Below are positions 41,902 through 52,143 of a DNA stretch of 64,000 nucleotides, piece after piece; position 1 is the first letter of the stretch; the number at the start of each line of letters is the position of its first letter. A model generated the notes under the pieces. It saw only the letters and a list, made by a program, of their open reading frames with translations. It was not told the DNA's origin and made no database searches. Both the position numbers and the translations under genes were made by a program. The DNA comes from PVC group bacterium. Lineage in GTDB: Bacteria > Verrucomicrobiota > Kiritimatiellia > CAIKKV01 > CAITUY01. Location: positions 124,001 through 188,000 of the forward strand of contig CAMBRF010000001.1 of NCBI GenBank assembly GCA_945870225.1, written 5' to 3'.

Positions 41902-41943
41902 GTGGTCCCCGGGGCGGGGTAGGCGGCAGGGGAGGGGTGGACG

Positions 41944-42840
41944 ATGGCAGGCAAACATGGTCTAGGGCGCGGTCTCAGCGCCTTGATACGGGATACGCCG
42001 GTGGAACGGCCGCCGGTGGCGGCCCCTCTGGAATACCCGCAGGTTGAGATTGCTCGAATCCGTCCCAATCCCTGGCAGCCTCGCCGGGTCTTTACGAAGG
42101 AGGCGCTCGAAGAACTCACCGCTTCCATTCGCGAGCACGGCGTTCTGGAGCCCCTGATCGTCCGGAAGGCTGAAGATGGGTACGAATTGATCGCCGGCGA
42201 ACGGCGGTGGCGGGCCGCGCAGGAGGCGGGTTTGGCCCAGGTGCCTGTCAGGGTGATTGAGGCGGATGACCAGAAGGCTTTGGAACTGGCTTTGGTTGAA
42301 AACCTGCAGCGAGCCGATCTCAATGTTATCGAGGAAGCTGAGGGCTATCAGGTTCTTGCCGACAAGTTCGGGCTGACGCAGGATGAAATTTCCCATCGGG
42401 TTAACAAGGCGCGCGCTTCCGTGGCGAATGCCTTGCGTCTGCTGGGACTGCCGAAAGAAATAAAGCAGTTTATTGCGGAAGGCTTGCTTTCATCCGGTCA
42501 CGCTAAAGTTCTTCTGGGGACCGGCACGGAGGCACAACAGTGTCAGTTGGCTGAGCGTACGATCAAGGACGGACTTTCGGTTCGAGATCTGGAACGGATT
42601 GTGGAGCAGGCCCGTTCGGTTCCGCGCAAAAGGCGGGAGTCGAAGAATGACATGCCGCCGGATCATTTGACCTACCTGACCAACAGGTTGCATCAGCATT
42701 TCGGCACCAGTGTTCATGTTCAGCCCTGTCGTACGCTGGCTAACGGGCGGAAGATCAAGGGAAGCGTTCAAATCGATTACTACTCCAATGATGAACTGAG
42801 CCGGGTACTGGAATTGCTGGGGCTCAGCGAGCAGGCGTGA
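41944..42840 (+). CDS. parB: ParB family chromosome partitioning protein
   Basis: MAGKHGLGRGLSALI, NPWQPRRVF, LIAGERRWRAAQEAGL, LVENLQRADLNVIEEAEGY. Confidence 0.95.
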   Translation: MAGKHGLGRGLSALIRDTPVERPPVAAPLEYPQVEIARIRPNPWQPRRVFTKEALEELTASIREHGVLEPLIVRKAEDGYELIAGERRWRAAQEAGLAQVPVRVIEADDQKALELALVENLQRADLNVIEEAEGYQVLADKFGLTQDEISHRVNKARASVANALRLLGLPKEIKQFIAEGLLSSGHAKVLLGTGTEAQQCQLAERTIKDGLSVRDLERIVEQARSVPRKRRESKNDMPPDHLTYLTNRLHQHFGTSVHVQPCRTLANGRKIKGSVQIDYYSNDELSRVLELLGLSEQA

Positions 42841-43799
42841 GCCCTACGTGGTCAGCGGCGGTTCGGATATTTTGGGGAACCCTGTCAGCCGTGGGTTTGT
42901 TGTACGTGGCCGGTTGCCGCCGGGAATCCCCTGTCTCCGATGTTCCTTTTTGCGTTCCCTCTCTGTTTTCCGGTGATGCCGCCTTGAAAGAAGTCGCGGC
43001 GTTTGTATCTCTCGGTCCGCGCGTGGCGGGGACAGACGGAGCACGTGAGGCTGCCCTGCATATCAAAAAGCGCTTGGCCGGATTCGGCGTCGATGCCGAA
43101 ATCGATGAGTATATTGATGCGACCCCCTACGGCTCAAACAGCTTTCGGAACGTTATCGGATGCCTTCCCGGAAATGCAAACAAGATCTTGCTGCTGGCGC
43201 ACTACGACACCAAGGGGGGAGTGGGAGATCGTTTTACAGGGGCCAACGACTCGGGATCCGGCGTTGGGGTGTTATTGGAACTGGCTCGGATCATGGGTGC
43301 TGATCCTGCTCGAAACAGTCTACCGTCAGGACGACCCTCCGTCTGGATCGTCTTTCTTGATGGCGAGGAGTGCTCCCTCAATTATGGGGCGGTAGATGGA
43401 CTGCACGGCAGCCGACATTTGGCGCGACAGTTGGTTGATTCAGGAGATCGGGCCAGTATTAAGGCCGTAATTTTACTGGATATGATAGGTGATCGTGATC
43501 TGACGGTGACTCTTCCCCGGAACGGCACTCCCGAGTTATTGGCTCTTGCCTTCAGGGCGGCGGAAGAGGAAGGGGTTCGATCGTCATTCTCGCTTTTCCC
43601 CGGCTCGATACTGGACGATCATCAGCCCTTTCTGGACGTGGGCATACCGGCGGTCGATCTGATCGATTTCGAGTTTGGTTCCGGTCCCCGCAAGAATGAT
43701 TACTGGCATACGGAACAGGACACTCTGGACAAGCTTTCATCCGCGAGCCTGACCACCATGGGGAGGGTGGTTATCCGGATGGTTAATGCCTTGAAGTGA
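42837..43799 (+). CDS. M28-family metallopeptidase / glutaminyl cyclase-like lipoprotein
   Basis: LLLAHYDTKGG, GANDSGSGVGVLLELAR, VFLDGEEC; VAGC lipobox; GTG start overlapping parB stop. Confidence 0.85.
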   Translation: MSPTWSAAVRIFWGTLSAVGLLYVAGCRRESPVSDVPFCVPSLFSGDAALKEVAAFVSLGPRVAGTDGAREAALHIKKRLAGFGVDAEIDEYIDATPYGSNSFRNVIGCLPGNANKILLLAHYDTKGGVGDRFTGANDSGSGVGVLLELARIMGADPARNSLPSGRPSVWIVFLDGEECSLNYGAVDGLHGSRHLARQLVDSGDRASIKAVILLDMIGDRDLTVTLPRNGTPELLALAFRAAEEEGVRSSFSLFPGSILDDHQPFLDVGIPAVDLIDFEFGSGPRKNDYWHTEQDTLDKLSSASLTTMGRVVIRMVNALK

Positions 43800-43821
43800 C
43801 CCGGGGTCTTGCCTGTGGCCT

Positions 43822-44658
43822 TTAGGGCGTTTCGAGGTCGATATCCTTGATGGCCGCCAATTGATCGCCAAGAGCGGTTCCCACCGGATCAATCCGTTTG
43901 CCTTCGAGAATTTTAGTGACGATAGCCTTGGTATCGCTTGCGAAATCGCCCTTGAGTATCCATTTCAGATAGCCGGGGTCCTGGCGCGCGAGATCACTGA
44001 CTTTTTCACCCTTCTTCTTGCCGAAGTTGATGGTGATTTCCCGGTTGGTCCATCGCAGCTTTCCATCTCGATCCACCCAGGAAGGGTCTCGCAAGTCACA
44101 ATATTTATCCAGGTCATCCAGGTTGCGCGGCAAATCATGGTAGCGCTCGAACTGGCCTTCGAGGACGCGCACGGTTGCCAGGGCATCCGCCTCGGCGTGG
44201 TGACCTTCCAGGAAAAGCTCGTCACAGTAGAAAGCGAGGGCGGCCTTGAGGTCCCGGGGTTCACGTTTGTGGAAAATACGCTGGGCATCGATCAGGCGGC
44301 GGCCCTCCAGGTTGAAGCGGATGCTCGCCCGGAGAAATTCCTCGATCAGGATGGGGACATCGAAGCGTATGATGTTGTAGCCTCCCAGGTCGCAATTTTC
44401 CAGTAGCCGGTAAACGTCAGGGGCGATGGCGCTGAAAAGCGGCTCGTTGGCGACGTCCTGATCCGTTATGCCGTGAATAGCTGTGGATTCAGGAGGGATG
44501 GGGATGTCGGGGCGGCAGCGAAAAGTGTGCGTTTCCTTATTGCCCTTGGGCATAATCTTGATGATCGCCAGCTCAATGATGCGGTCGGCCCGGGGATTGA
44601 TGCCCGTCGATTCGATATCGAAAACAGCCAGCGGCCGGTCCAGTTGCCATTTATGCAT
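43822..44658 (-). CDS. DnaQ-like 3'-5' exonuclease
   Basis: LAVFDIESTGINPRADRIIELAI ExoI motif, HHAEADALAT ExoIII-like motif. Confidence 0.9.
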   Translation of the reverse strand: MHKWQLDRPLAVFDIESTGINPRADRIIELAIIKIMPKGNKETHTFRCRPDIPIPPESTAIHGITDQDVANEPLFSAIAPDVYRLLENCDLGGYNIIRFDVPILIEEFLRASIRFNLEGRRLIDAQRIFHKREPRDLKAALAFYCDELFLEGHHAEADALATVRVLEGQFERYHDLPRNLDDLDKYCDLRDPSWVDRDGKLRWTNREITINFGKKKGEKVSDLARQDPGYLKWILKGDFASDTKAIVTKILEGKRIDPVGTALGDQLAAIKDIDLETP

Positions 44659-44837
44659 TCATATTCTCCTGTTGCCCCGTCACCATACCGGAGGGGCCAT
44701 AAAATAGCAATGTCGGCTGGTTCCCGGTATGCTGTCTGTCCAATTGAACGTTGACGGAGTGTGGGTCGCTGATGCTATTGTTCAGGTGCACAGCGCGGAT
44801 GATCCTTCAATCGGCCACAAACAGGGAGGAACGTATC

Positions 44838-46373
44838 ATGATGAGACAGTCTGCATGCTTAATACTCATTGGTCTTCTGGGGGTTGTGGTCATCTCCTGC
44901 CGGCAGGCACCCGAAGTTGACTTCCAGAAATCGGTGGCCGAAGTGCAAACCCTGCTCGACCAGGGTGAGACGAACAAGGCTGTTGGAGTGCTGCTCAAAC
45001 TCTTCGAGGACAAGCGGTTCATTAGCTATCGCACGGACCTGCTGAGTTCAATGCTTAAGCTTCAACTTACTGCCGGCGATATGGCCGGCGCCGAGAATCT
45101 TTTTCGCAAAGTAGCTGACCGGGATCTTGCGCTGGCGTCGTCCATGGTGGGGATGATCGAGGGCGCGCTGTCGGATCAGCGGCGTTATGAGGAGCTTGCC
45201 TCGTGGTGTGCGAGTCTCCTCGGCTACGACTTCGAGGAAGGCCTTACGATCAATCTGGCTGACCAGCATTTCGGCGCCTTGACTGCCTGTGGGAGGGCGG
45301 GTGAGATTCCGGCGGTGTTGACGACTTACCTTGTCAGATTGAAAGCCGCCGCAGCCTTGCGGTTGGCGCAAGGGTTGTTCAGTGCCGCCTTGGGAGCCGG
45401 CCGGGCGGGCGATGCCGGGCAAATCCTGGCTCTGGTGGAGAATCAGGTGTCCGATTCTCCTGAGCGTTTGACTATCGTGGCGGGCATGAAGGTCGATCTT
45501 TGGGTTGCTGCCAATGACCGTCCTGCGGCCGACGCTTACCTGCGCAAGAATATTCACCAGCTTTCAAACGATAGTTTGATCCGGAATCTCAGTGTTGTTT
45601 GGGATGCCGACTTGAAAGCCGGGGATAGTCAGGCCGCCGACGCTCTGGTCAAGTTTGTCATGGAGACCGTCAAGGATCGCGTCAGGGTGAGGGAGGCGGC
45701 GGGTTCATTATGGATCAAGGCCGCTGAACAGCGTGCTCCGGTCTCTGAATTGGTCAATCGTTTGACGGCGCTCAAGGAGTTCGGGTTCAGGCAGTATTTT
45801 GTTTTGGGTGAGATTGAGAATGTATATGCGAAACTTCTCGAGAAGGGGACGAAAGAGGATTTCGCTCCTCTGTATGTCTTGTGCGAAGGGGTTTACGCTG
45901 GGGCGGATGATGAGGAGCTCAAGCGGCGTCTCGTCGGTATATTGTTGGACTTGGGGTTCTATCTTGAGAAGTACGAGGACTCGTTGAAGTTGGTCGAGAC
46001 GGGAATGAAAGACGCTGATAAGGAACAGACTGCCATGCTGGTTTTGAAGATCAAAGGCCACATTGCGCTGCAAAAGGGGCAAACCCAGGAGGCTGTCAAA
46101 TATTTCAGAGCCTTTATGGCCTGCATCGATCAGGAAATGAAGCCCGACGTTGATCCGGCTGACAACACGCAGGTAACCAAAGAAATGATATTGGGGCTTA
46201 ACGCGAAGCGCATTGGTGACATATTGGCGGGAGCAGGGGATAAGGAACAGGCGGCTGCGGCGTATGCTGAGGCCCGTGCCTATTATGAAAAGGCCCTGAG
46301 AGCGTTCCCGGATGCGGCGACCAAGGAAAATCAGAAGATTCAGAAGCAGATGGCCGGGATTCCGGGGAAATAG
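44838..46373 (+). CDS. TPR-like repeat lipoprotein
   Basis: MMRQSACLILIGLLGVVVISC lipobox, helical repeats, AGDKEQAAAAYAEARAYYEKALRAFP. Confidence 0.75.
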   Translation: MMRQSACLILIGLLGVVVISCRQAPEVDFQKSVAEVQTLLDQGETNKAVGVLLKLFEDKRFISYRTDLLSSMLKLQLTAGDMAGAENLFRKVADRDLALASSMVGMIEGALSDQRRYEELASWCASLLGYDFEEGLTINLADQHFGALTACGRAGEIPAVLTTYLVRLKAAAALRLAQGLFSAALGAGRAGDAGQILALVENQVSDSPERLTIVAGMKVDLWVAANDRPAADAYLRKNIHQLSNDSLIRNLSVVWDADLKAGDSQAADALVKFVMETVKDRVRVREAAGSLWIKAAEQRAPVSELVNRLTALKEFGFRQYFVLGEIENVYAKLLEKGTKEDFAPLYVLCEGVYAGADDEELKRRLVGILLDLGFYLEKYEDSLKLVETGMKDADKEQTAMLVLKIKGHIALQKGQTQEAVKYFRAFMACIDQEMKPDVDPADNTQVTKEMILGLNAKRIGDILAGAGDKEQAAAAYAEARAYYEKALRAFPDAATKENQKIQKQMAGIPGK

Positions 46374-46381
46374 AGGGAATT

Positions 46382-47236
46382 ATGTGGGAATACACGGATC
46401 GAGTAATGGACCATTTTCGCAATCCCCGGAATGTCGGGATGATCGACAAGCCTGATGGCGTGGGAGAGGTGGGGTCGTTGGCCTGTGGTGATGCCTTAAA
46501 GCTCATGTTCAAGCTTGATAAGGGCGGCCGCATTGTCGATGTGAAGTTTCAGACATTCGGATGTGCCAGTGCCATCGCCTCCTCTTCTGCGCTTACTGAA
46601 ATCATCAAAGGGATGACGTTGGAAGAGGCCCAAAAGGTGACAAATCAGGACATCGCCCGTTATCTTGGGGGATTGCCCGAGCAGAAGATGCATTGTTCCG
46701 TGATGGGGCAGGAAGCTCTGGATGCGGCGATTGAGAATTATCGAACAGGCAAGACGGATAAAAAGATTCTGGCCGGCAAGGTAGTCTGCAATTGCTTTGG
46801 CGTTACGGAGGAGGAAATCGAGCGTGTTGTTCGCGAGAATGGTCTTTCAACAGTGGAGCAGGTTACCAATTATACGAAGGCTGGCGGCGGATGCGGTAAG
46901 TGTAAGGATGATATCGCCCAGATCATTGAACGGGTGCGAGTTGAGCGTCTAGCGGCTGAACGCAAAGCCGGGGGCCAGGCGGCTCCGCGGCGTCTCACCG
47001 TGATCGAGAAGATTCGGTTGATTGAACAGACGATTGACCGAGAGATACGTCCTTTGCTTAAGAATGACGGGGGAGATATCGAGTTGATTGATGTCGAAGG
47101 AAATTGTGTCAAGGTGGCTCTTCGTGGAATGTGTGCCGGGTGCCAGGTGGCCAAGTTTACTTTGAAGGATGTCGTTGAGGTGAAACTACGGGAGTTTGTC
47201 GCGAGCGATCTGGTGGTGGAGGAGGTCAAGGAGTGA
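46382..47236 (+). CDS. nifU: NifU-type Fe-S scaffold (IscU-like + [2Fe-2S] + C-terminal Nfu domains)
   Basis: MWEYTDRVMDHFRNPRNVG, LACGDALKL, VCNCFGVTEEEI...GGGCGKCKDD, GMCAGCQVAK. Confidence 0.95.
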   Translation: MWEYTDRVMDHFRNPRNVGMIDKPDGVGEVGSLACGDALKLMFKLDKGGRIVDVKFQTFGCASAIASSSALTEIIKGMTLEEAQKVTNQDIARYLGGLPEQKMHCSVMGQEALDAAIENYRTGKTDKKILAGKVVCNCFGVTEEEIERVVRENGLSTVEQVTNYTKAGGGCGKCKDDIAQIIERVRVERLAAERKAGGQAAPRRLTVIEKIRLIEQTIDREIRPLLKNDGGDIELIDVEGNCVKVALRGMCAGCQVAKFTLKDVVEVKLREFVASDLVVEEVKE

Positions 47237-48393
47237 AGACGGTCTACCTGGATAATAATGCGACGACGGCGATAGCCCCGGAGGTTCGGGAGGCGATGGA
47301 GCCATTTTTCAGGGACATGTGGGGGAACCCTTCCAGCATGCACACGTTTGGCGGCCAGGTCAGGAAGCACATTGAGCAGGCTCGACAGCAGGTCGCGGCT
47401 CTCATTAACGCCGATCCCTCCGAAATTATTTTTACAAGTTGCGGCACAGAGAGTGATAATGCCGCGATCCGGGGTGCGGCTGAGGTCATTGGTCCGAGGG
47501 TCAATGTCATCACGAGTCGCGTCGAGCATCCTGCCGTACTGGGACCTTGCCGCTACCTGAGCGAACGAGGGCACCGGGCGTTCGAGGTCGGGGTTGATGC
47601 GGCGGGGCAGATTGACCAGGTTCAGCTTGGTGAGTTTCTGCGCGAGGGTTCTGCCGTTGTGAGCCTGATGTGGGCGAATAATGAAACCGGAGTGGTTTTC
47701 CCGATCGCAGAAATTTCCGGGATGGTGAAGGCCGCGGGAGGAATCTTCCATACGGATGCCGTTCAGGCCGTCGGAAAACTGATTACGGATGTTCGCGCCG
47801 TGCCCGTTGATATGCTCTCGTTGTCGGGGCATAAACTTCATGCACCGAAAGGGATAGGGGCTCTCTATATTCGCAAGGGAACCCGGGTGAAACCGTTTAT
47901 GCTGGGCGGACATCAGGAGGATAATCGACGGGCAGGTACGGAAAATGTGCCTTACATCGTTGGCCTCGGTGTGGCTTGTGAACTGGCCAGGGCACACAGG
48001 GCCGATGAGTTCGTCCGGATGGCGACGTTGCGTGATCGCTTGCAATCGGGGCTGTTGGCGTCATGCCCCGACACCCGGGTTAATGGTGACGTTCATCACC
48101 GTCTGCCCAATACGCTGAATATCAGCTTTGAGTTCATTGAGGGCGAATCCATTTTGTACATGCTGAGTGATGTGGGTATTGCGGCGTCGTCCGGGTCTGC
48201 CTGCACGTCGGGCTCGCTCGAACCCTCGCATGTGCTCAGGGCTATGGGGGTTCCCTTTACGGCGGTGCATGGCTCGGTCCGATTCAGTTTGAGTCGCTAT
48301 ACCACCGAGGCGGATGTGGATTATGTTCTGGCCAAGATCCCGCCGATTGTTTCACGACTCAGGGCGATTTCTCCCTTTGTTCGCAAGCAATGA
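47233..48393 (+). CDS. nifS: NifS-type cysteine desulfurase
   Basis: VYLDNNATTAIAPEV, MWANNETGVVFPI, LSLSGHKLHAPKGIGALYIRKG, SSGSACTSGSLEPSHVL; GTG start. Confidence 0.96.
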   Translation: MKTVYLDNNATTAIAPEVREAMEPFFRDMWGNPSSMHTFGGQVRKHIEQARQQVAALINADPSEIIFTSCGTESDNAAIRGAAEVIGPRVNVITSRVEHPAVLGPCRYLSERGHRAFEVGVDAAGQIDQVQLGEFLREGSAVVSLMWANNETGVVFPIAEISGMVKAAGGIFHTDAVQAVGKLITDVRAVPVDMLSLSGHKLHAPKGIGALYIRKGTRVKPFMLGGHQEDNRRAGTENVPYIVGLGVACELARAHRADEFVRMATLRDRLQSGLLASCPDTRVNGDVHHRLPNTLNISFEFIEGESILYMLSDVGIAASSGSACTSGSLEPSHVLRAMGVPFTAVHGSVRFSLSRYTTEADVDYVLAKIPPIVSRLRAISPFVRKQ

Positions 48394-49172
48394 TTATTGA
48401 TCTCCACACACATGCTTTCCCCGATGCTCTGGCGGCGCGGGCTATAGCGCGGTTGGAGGTCGAGGACTGCAAAGCTAATCACGACGGGACAGTGTCGGGA
48501 TTGCTGCGCTCAATGGATGCCGCTGGAATCGAGCGGTCTGTCATTTGCTCGATTGCAACCAAGCCGGGGCAATTTGAGCCCATTCTCAAGTGGTCGCTCT
48601 CCGTGGCCTCGGAGCGCCTCGTCCCATTTGCTTCAATTCATCCAGCCGATCCAGACATCGTTGCGCATGTTCGGGCAGTGAAGGATTCGGGTTTGAAGGG
48701 GCTCAAAATTCATCCTTATTACCAGGATTTTGACCTGACTGAGGATGCCTTGAACCCTTTTTATGAGGAGGTGACTGCTGCTGGTTTGATCGTGATCGCG
48801 CATACCGGGTTCGATATGGCTTTCCCGCGGGACAGGCGGGCTTCCCCTGAGAAAACGTTGGCCGTGATTACCCGCTTTCCGGAACTTCGTTTTGTGGCTA
48901 CGCATTTGGGTGGTTGGCAGGATTGGGCGGCTGTGGAACGTTTTCTCATCGGGAAGCCGGTCATGATGGATCTCTCGTTGGCTCTGGAGTATTTGCCGGA
49001 AGAGGTCGCGCGCCGGATGATCCTGAGGCATTCTGCGAATCATCTCTTGTTCGGGTCCGATTCGCCGTGGGGCGAGCCGTCAGAGGCTTTGCAGCTTCTC
49101 CGGGCGCTCAAGCTCGATGAGGGACTTATGAGGAAGATTCTCGCTGAGAATGCGGTGCAGATGCTGGGCTGA
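48390..49172 (+). CDS. amidohydrolase family metal-dependent hydrolase
   Basis: MIIDLHTHAFPD, GLKIHPYYQDF, VIAHTGFDM, LLFGSDSPWG. Confidence 0.88.
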   Translation: MIIDLHTHAFPDALAARAIARLEVEDCKANHDGTVSGLLRSMDAAGIERSVICSIATKPGQFEPILKWSLSVASERLVPFASIHPADPDIVAHVRAVKDSGLKGLKIHPYYQDFDLTEDALNPFYEEVTAAGLIVIAHTGFDMAFPRDRRASPEKTLAVITRFPELRFVATHLGGWQDWAAVERFLIGKPVMMDLSLALEYLPEEVARRMILRHSANHLLFGSDSPWGEPSEALQLLRALKLDEGLMRKILAENAVQMLG

Positions 49173-49237
49173 ACAAGCTGCGCAGTGGCAGGCGAGGTAT
49201 CAGGGAAAAGATGATGTATAATGGGGGTTTTCCCTGA

Positions 49238-49267
49238 TTGACGTTTATCTTGTTCGTACTGTATAGG
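49238..49267 (+). promoter_or_regulatory. candidate sigma70-type promoter TTGACG-N18-TATAGG upstream of pilT
   Basis: -35 TTGACG 49238-49243, -10 TATAGG 49262-49267, spacer 18. Confidence 0.5.
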
Positions 49268-49351
49268 GGAGGCACGACAATGTGTATGTTTTGTCATATC
49301 TTGGCCAAAGCATTCTTAAACCCGATATGTCGTGATTTCGAGGTTTAATCC

Positions 49352-50437
49352 ATGAAAATGATCGAGGATCTTCTTAAGCATATGTGTGACCGGGGGGCTT
49401 CCGACCTCCTGCTTACAGTTGGTTCGCCACCCCAGTTTCGTGTGAATGGGATGATGGAACCGCTGCAGTCGAGCCCCATGGACGGGGGGATGATTGAACA
49501 GATCGCCTTCAGCGTTCTGGGTGAGGCCCGCATGGAGAAGCTTCAAGTCCACAAGAGTGTCGACTTCTCCAAAGGATATGAAGGGTTAAGTCGTTTCAGG
49601 TTTAATTTCTTCTACCAGCGTGACTCAATCGCGGCAGCGATCCGGAAGATTTCCTTTGATATCCCCCCGTTCGATGAATTGGGGCTGCCGGAGATCGTCA
49701 AGGATTTCGCCTGTCGCCCGTGTGGATTAGTTCTGGTCACCGGGCCGGCGGGTAGCGGGAAGTCCACGACGTTGGCGGCGATGCTGAATTATATCAATGA
49801 GGTCCGTCGCTTGCATATTGTCTGCATCGAAGACCCGATTGAATACCTGCATCAGCACAAGCAGAGTGTGATCAATCAGCGCGAAATCGGGGCGGACGCC
49901 CATTCCTTCAGCGATGCATTGCGCAGTGTGTTTCGTCAATCTCCCGATGTCATTATGGTAGGGGAGATGAGGGACTTGGAAACGATGCAATTGGCACTCA
50001 GTCTGGCGGAGACCGGCCACTTGATTCTGGCGACGTTGCATACCCAGGACGCCACTCATGCCATCAATCGAATTGTTGACGTGTTTCCTCCCGCCCAGCA
50101 GCAACAGATCTACACTCAATTGGGCATGGTCCTGGTCGGCGTGATTGCCCAACAACTGCTGATCACACAGGATCGCTCGCGGCGAGTGATGGCGTGCGAA
50201 GTGATGAATGTCAACAATGCGATCCATAATCTTATTCGCGAAATGCAGGTGCAGCAGGTGTATTCGGTGATACAAACCGGGCGGGCGGAAGGAATGATCA
50301 CCATGAACGAATCGCTCAAGAATCTTTGCGAGAGGGGCGTTATAAACGTGGATACGGCCATGAGTCGTTCGCCGCGGCCGAAGGAATTGGCAAGAATGCT
50401 GCAACTGACCGTTAAAAACGGAGCCAATGGGGCATGA
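49352..50437 (+). CDS. pilT: type IV pilus retraction-type ATPase PilT
   Basis: VTGPAGSGKSTTLAAMLNYIN, EDPIEYLHQHKQSVINQREIG, GEMRDLETMQLALSLAETGHLILATLHT, AIHNLIREMQVQQVYSVIQTG. Confidence 0.93.
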   Translation: MKMIEDLLKHMCDRGASDLLLTVGSPPQFRVNGMMEPLQSSPMDGGMIEQIAFSVLGEARMEKLQVHKSVDFSKGYEGLSRFRFNFFYQRDSIAAAIRKISFDIPPFDELGLPEIVKDFACRPCGLVLVTGPAGSGKSTTLAAMLNYINEVRRLHIVCIEDPIEYLHQHKQSVINQREIGADAHSFSDALRSVFRQSPDVIMVGEMRDLETMQLALSLAETGHLILATLHTQDATHAINRIVDVFPPAQQQQIYTQLGMVLVGVIAQQLLITQDRSRRVMACEVMNVNNAIHNLIREMQVQQVYSVIQTGRAEGMITMNESLKNLCERGVINVDTAMSRSPRPKELARMLQLTVKNGANGA

Positions 50438-50457
50438 GGAGTATTAAAGGAGAACGT

Positions 50458-52122
50458 ATGAACACAATGGCTGGATTGCGGAGCGGTTCGATTAAGACCT
50501 TTCTATTTCTCGTGATCGGTTTGGCGATGCTGGGTCTTTCAGGGGGGGCTGTTTTGGCTCAGACCACGACGCCCGCGGCGGTTACGCCAGAGACGGAGCT
50601 CTCGGCCGATTTGGTGACGATCAACGTTGATGAGGGAATGATCGTTCAGGTGTTGAATGCCTTCTCCCGCCAGACCGGGCGCAGTATCGTTGTGGGACCG
50701 GAGGTTACCGGGAAGGTGACGGCCCGCTTGAGTAATGTTCAGTGGCGTGATGCGCTTGATGCCATTTTGCGGCCGTATGGATACGGTTACTACCTGGTGG
50801 GCGATACAATTATTGTGACCGCGATTGACAAATTGCCGAGGGTTGCGCCGTCCGTGACCTCAGGGGCGTCATCGGGTACATCGGCCACGCTCACGGCTCC
50901 GCCCAAAGTGCTCAGGATTTTCACGCTCAGGTATCTGGATGCCGCCGACGTTGAAGCTGTAATCAAGAGCCAACTTTCACCTGGTGGTACTATTGGGCGC
51001 CTGACTATGCAGAGTCAGAGTTGGAAAGAAACCGGGGGTAATTCAGTTCAGAATAACACAAGTTCCGAGAGCTTGGGACGTCTGAACCGGTTCTCCGAGA
51101 ATGTCGAGCAGGTCAAAGGTAAAACGTTTGTCGTGGTGGATACAGCGGATGTTATTAAACAGATAGAAGCTATTCTTAGTCAGCTTGACAAGATGCCGAC
51201 GCAGGTTCAGATCGAGGCCAAGTTTGTCGAGGTTCGTGCCGACTTGTTGCGTGATGTGGGATTCGAGTGGGGAACCGGAGCGGGTGGTGCCTCAACACCT
51301 GGTGTCAAGACGGTTGGCACAACGGGCGGGGGAAAACTCTATGCCGCAGGCGCCCAGCAAATTAGTGGAACGGTGAAACCTGCCGGATTTGTTGCCCAGA
51401 GCTCGGGTCTGAGCGGAACTCAGCCCTTTAATGCTGGGCTATCCCTGGCTTTTCAAAAACTTACAGACTTCCAGTTTGAAGTCCTGCTGCATCTCCTTGA
51501 GGAGGATGCCTCCTATAACGTGCTTTCTTCTCCTCGTGTTTTGACCATGAACAATCAGGATGCAGTGATTATTGTGGGGACGAAGCTGCCGATCATCAAG
51601 TCCGACACCTCGGCGGGTGGCACCGCCGGGTCCGCCACAACCTCCACTACTTTGGAGCGTTATGAGGATATTGGCATCAAACTCAAAGTTCTGCCTCAGG
51701 TGTGTGAAGACAACTTTATCAACCTCATCGTTCACCCGTCAGTACGAGACTTACTGTCCTACCAGTCCGGTAAGGTCAGTTCGGGGGCTGCGGGAGCGAC
51801 GGTATCGTTAACCGAGTATCCCGTGGTGGCAACGCGGGAAGCAGAGACTCAGGTAATGGTCAAGAGCGGGCAGACAATCGTCATCGGTGGAATGATTCGG
51901 GAAAGCAAGCAAACCACGCAGTTTAAAGTGCCGTTTCTGGGGAGTATTCCTCTGCTGGGTGTTCTATTCCGGCGCGATACGGTTTCGACTGAGAAAATTG
52001 AGCTGCTGATATTCCTGACGGCACGAATTCGTAGTCCGATGGATGAAGAGAACGTGCCCGCGCCCACGTCCATCATGAATGCGACGGTAGCTGTGGCTCC
52101 TGAAAAGAAGGCAGTGAAGTAA
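50458..52122 (+). CDS. secretin (GspD/PilQ family)
   Basis: STN-like N-terminal region, VQIEAKFVEV, secretin C-terminus VKSGQTIVIGGMIRESKQTTQFKVPFLGSIPLLGVLFRRD. Confidence 0.93.
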   Translation: MNTMAGLRSGSIKTFLFLVIGLAMLGLSGGAVLAQTTTPAAVTPETELSADLVTINVDEGMIVQVLNAFSRQTGRSIVVGPEVTGKVTARLSNVQWRDALDAILRPYGYGYYLVGDTIIVTAIDKLPRVAPSVTSGASSGTSATLTAPPKVLRIFTLRYLDAADVEAVIKSQLSPGGTIGRLTMQSQSWKETGGNSVQNNTSSESLGRLNRFSENVEQVKGKTFVVVDTADVIKQIEAILSQLDKMPTQVQIEAKFVEVRADLLRDVGFEWGTGAGGASTPGVKTVGTTGGGKLYAAGAQQISGTVKPAGFVAQSSGLSGTQPFNAGLSLAFQKLTDFQFEVLLHLLEEDASYNVLSSPRVLTMNNQDAVIIVGTKLPIIKSDTSAGGTAGSATTSTTLERYEDIGIKLKVLPQVCEDNFINLIVHPSVRDLLSYQSGKVSSGAAGATVSLTEYPVVATREAETQVMVKSGQTIVIGGMIRESKQTTQFKVPFLGSIPLLGVLFRRDTVSTEKIELLIFLTARIRSPMDEENVPAPTSIMNATVAVAPEKKAVK

Positions 52123-52143
52123 GGTTCTTGTGAGGCACGATCG

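Noticed and set aside
41082-42323. 413-aa minus-strand ORF
   Set aside because: Spans argC end, bactofilin and parB on the opposite strand; Ser/Arg-rich shadow ORF.
46870-48045. 391-aa minus-strand ORF
   Set aside because: Antisense to nifU/nifS.
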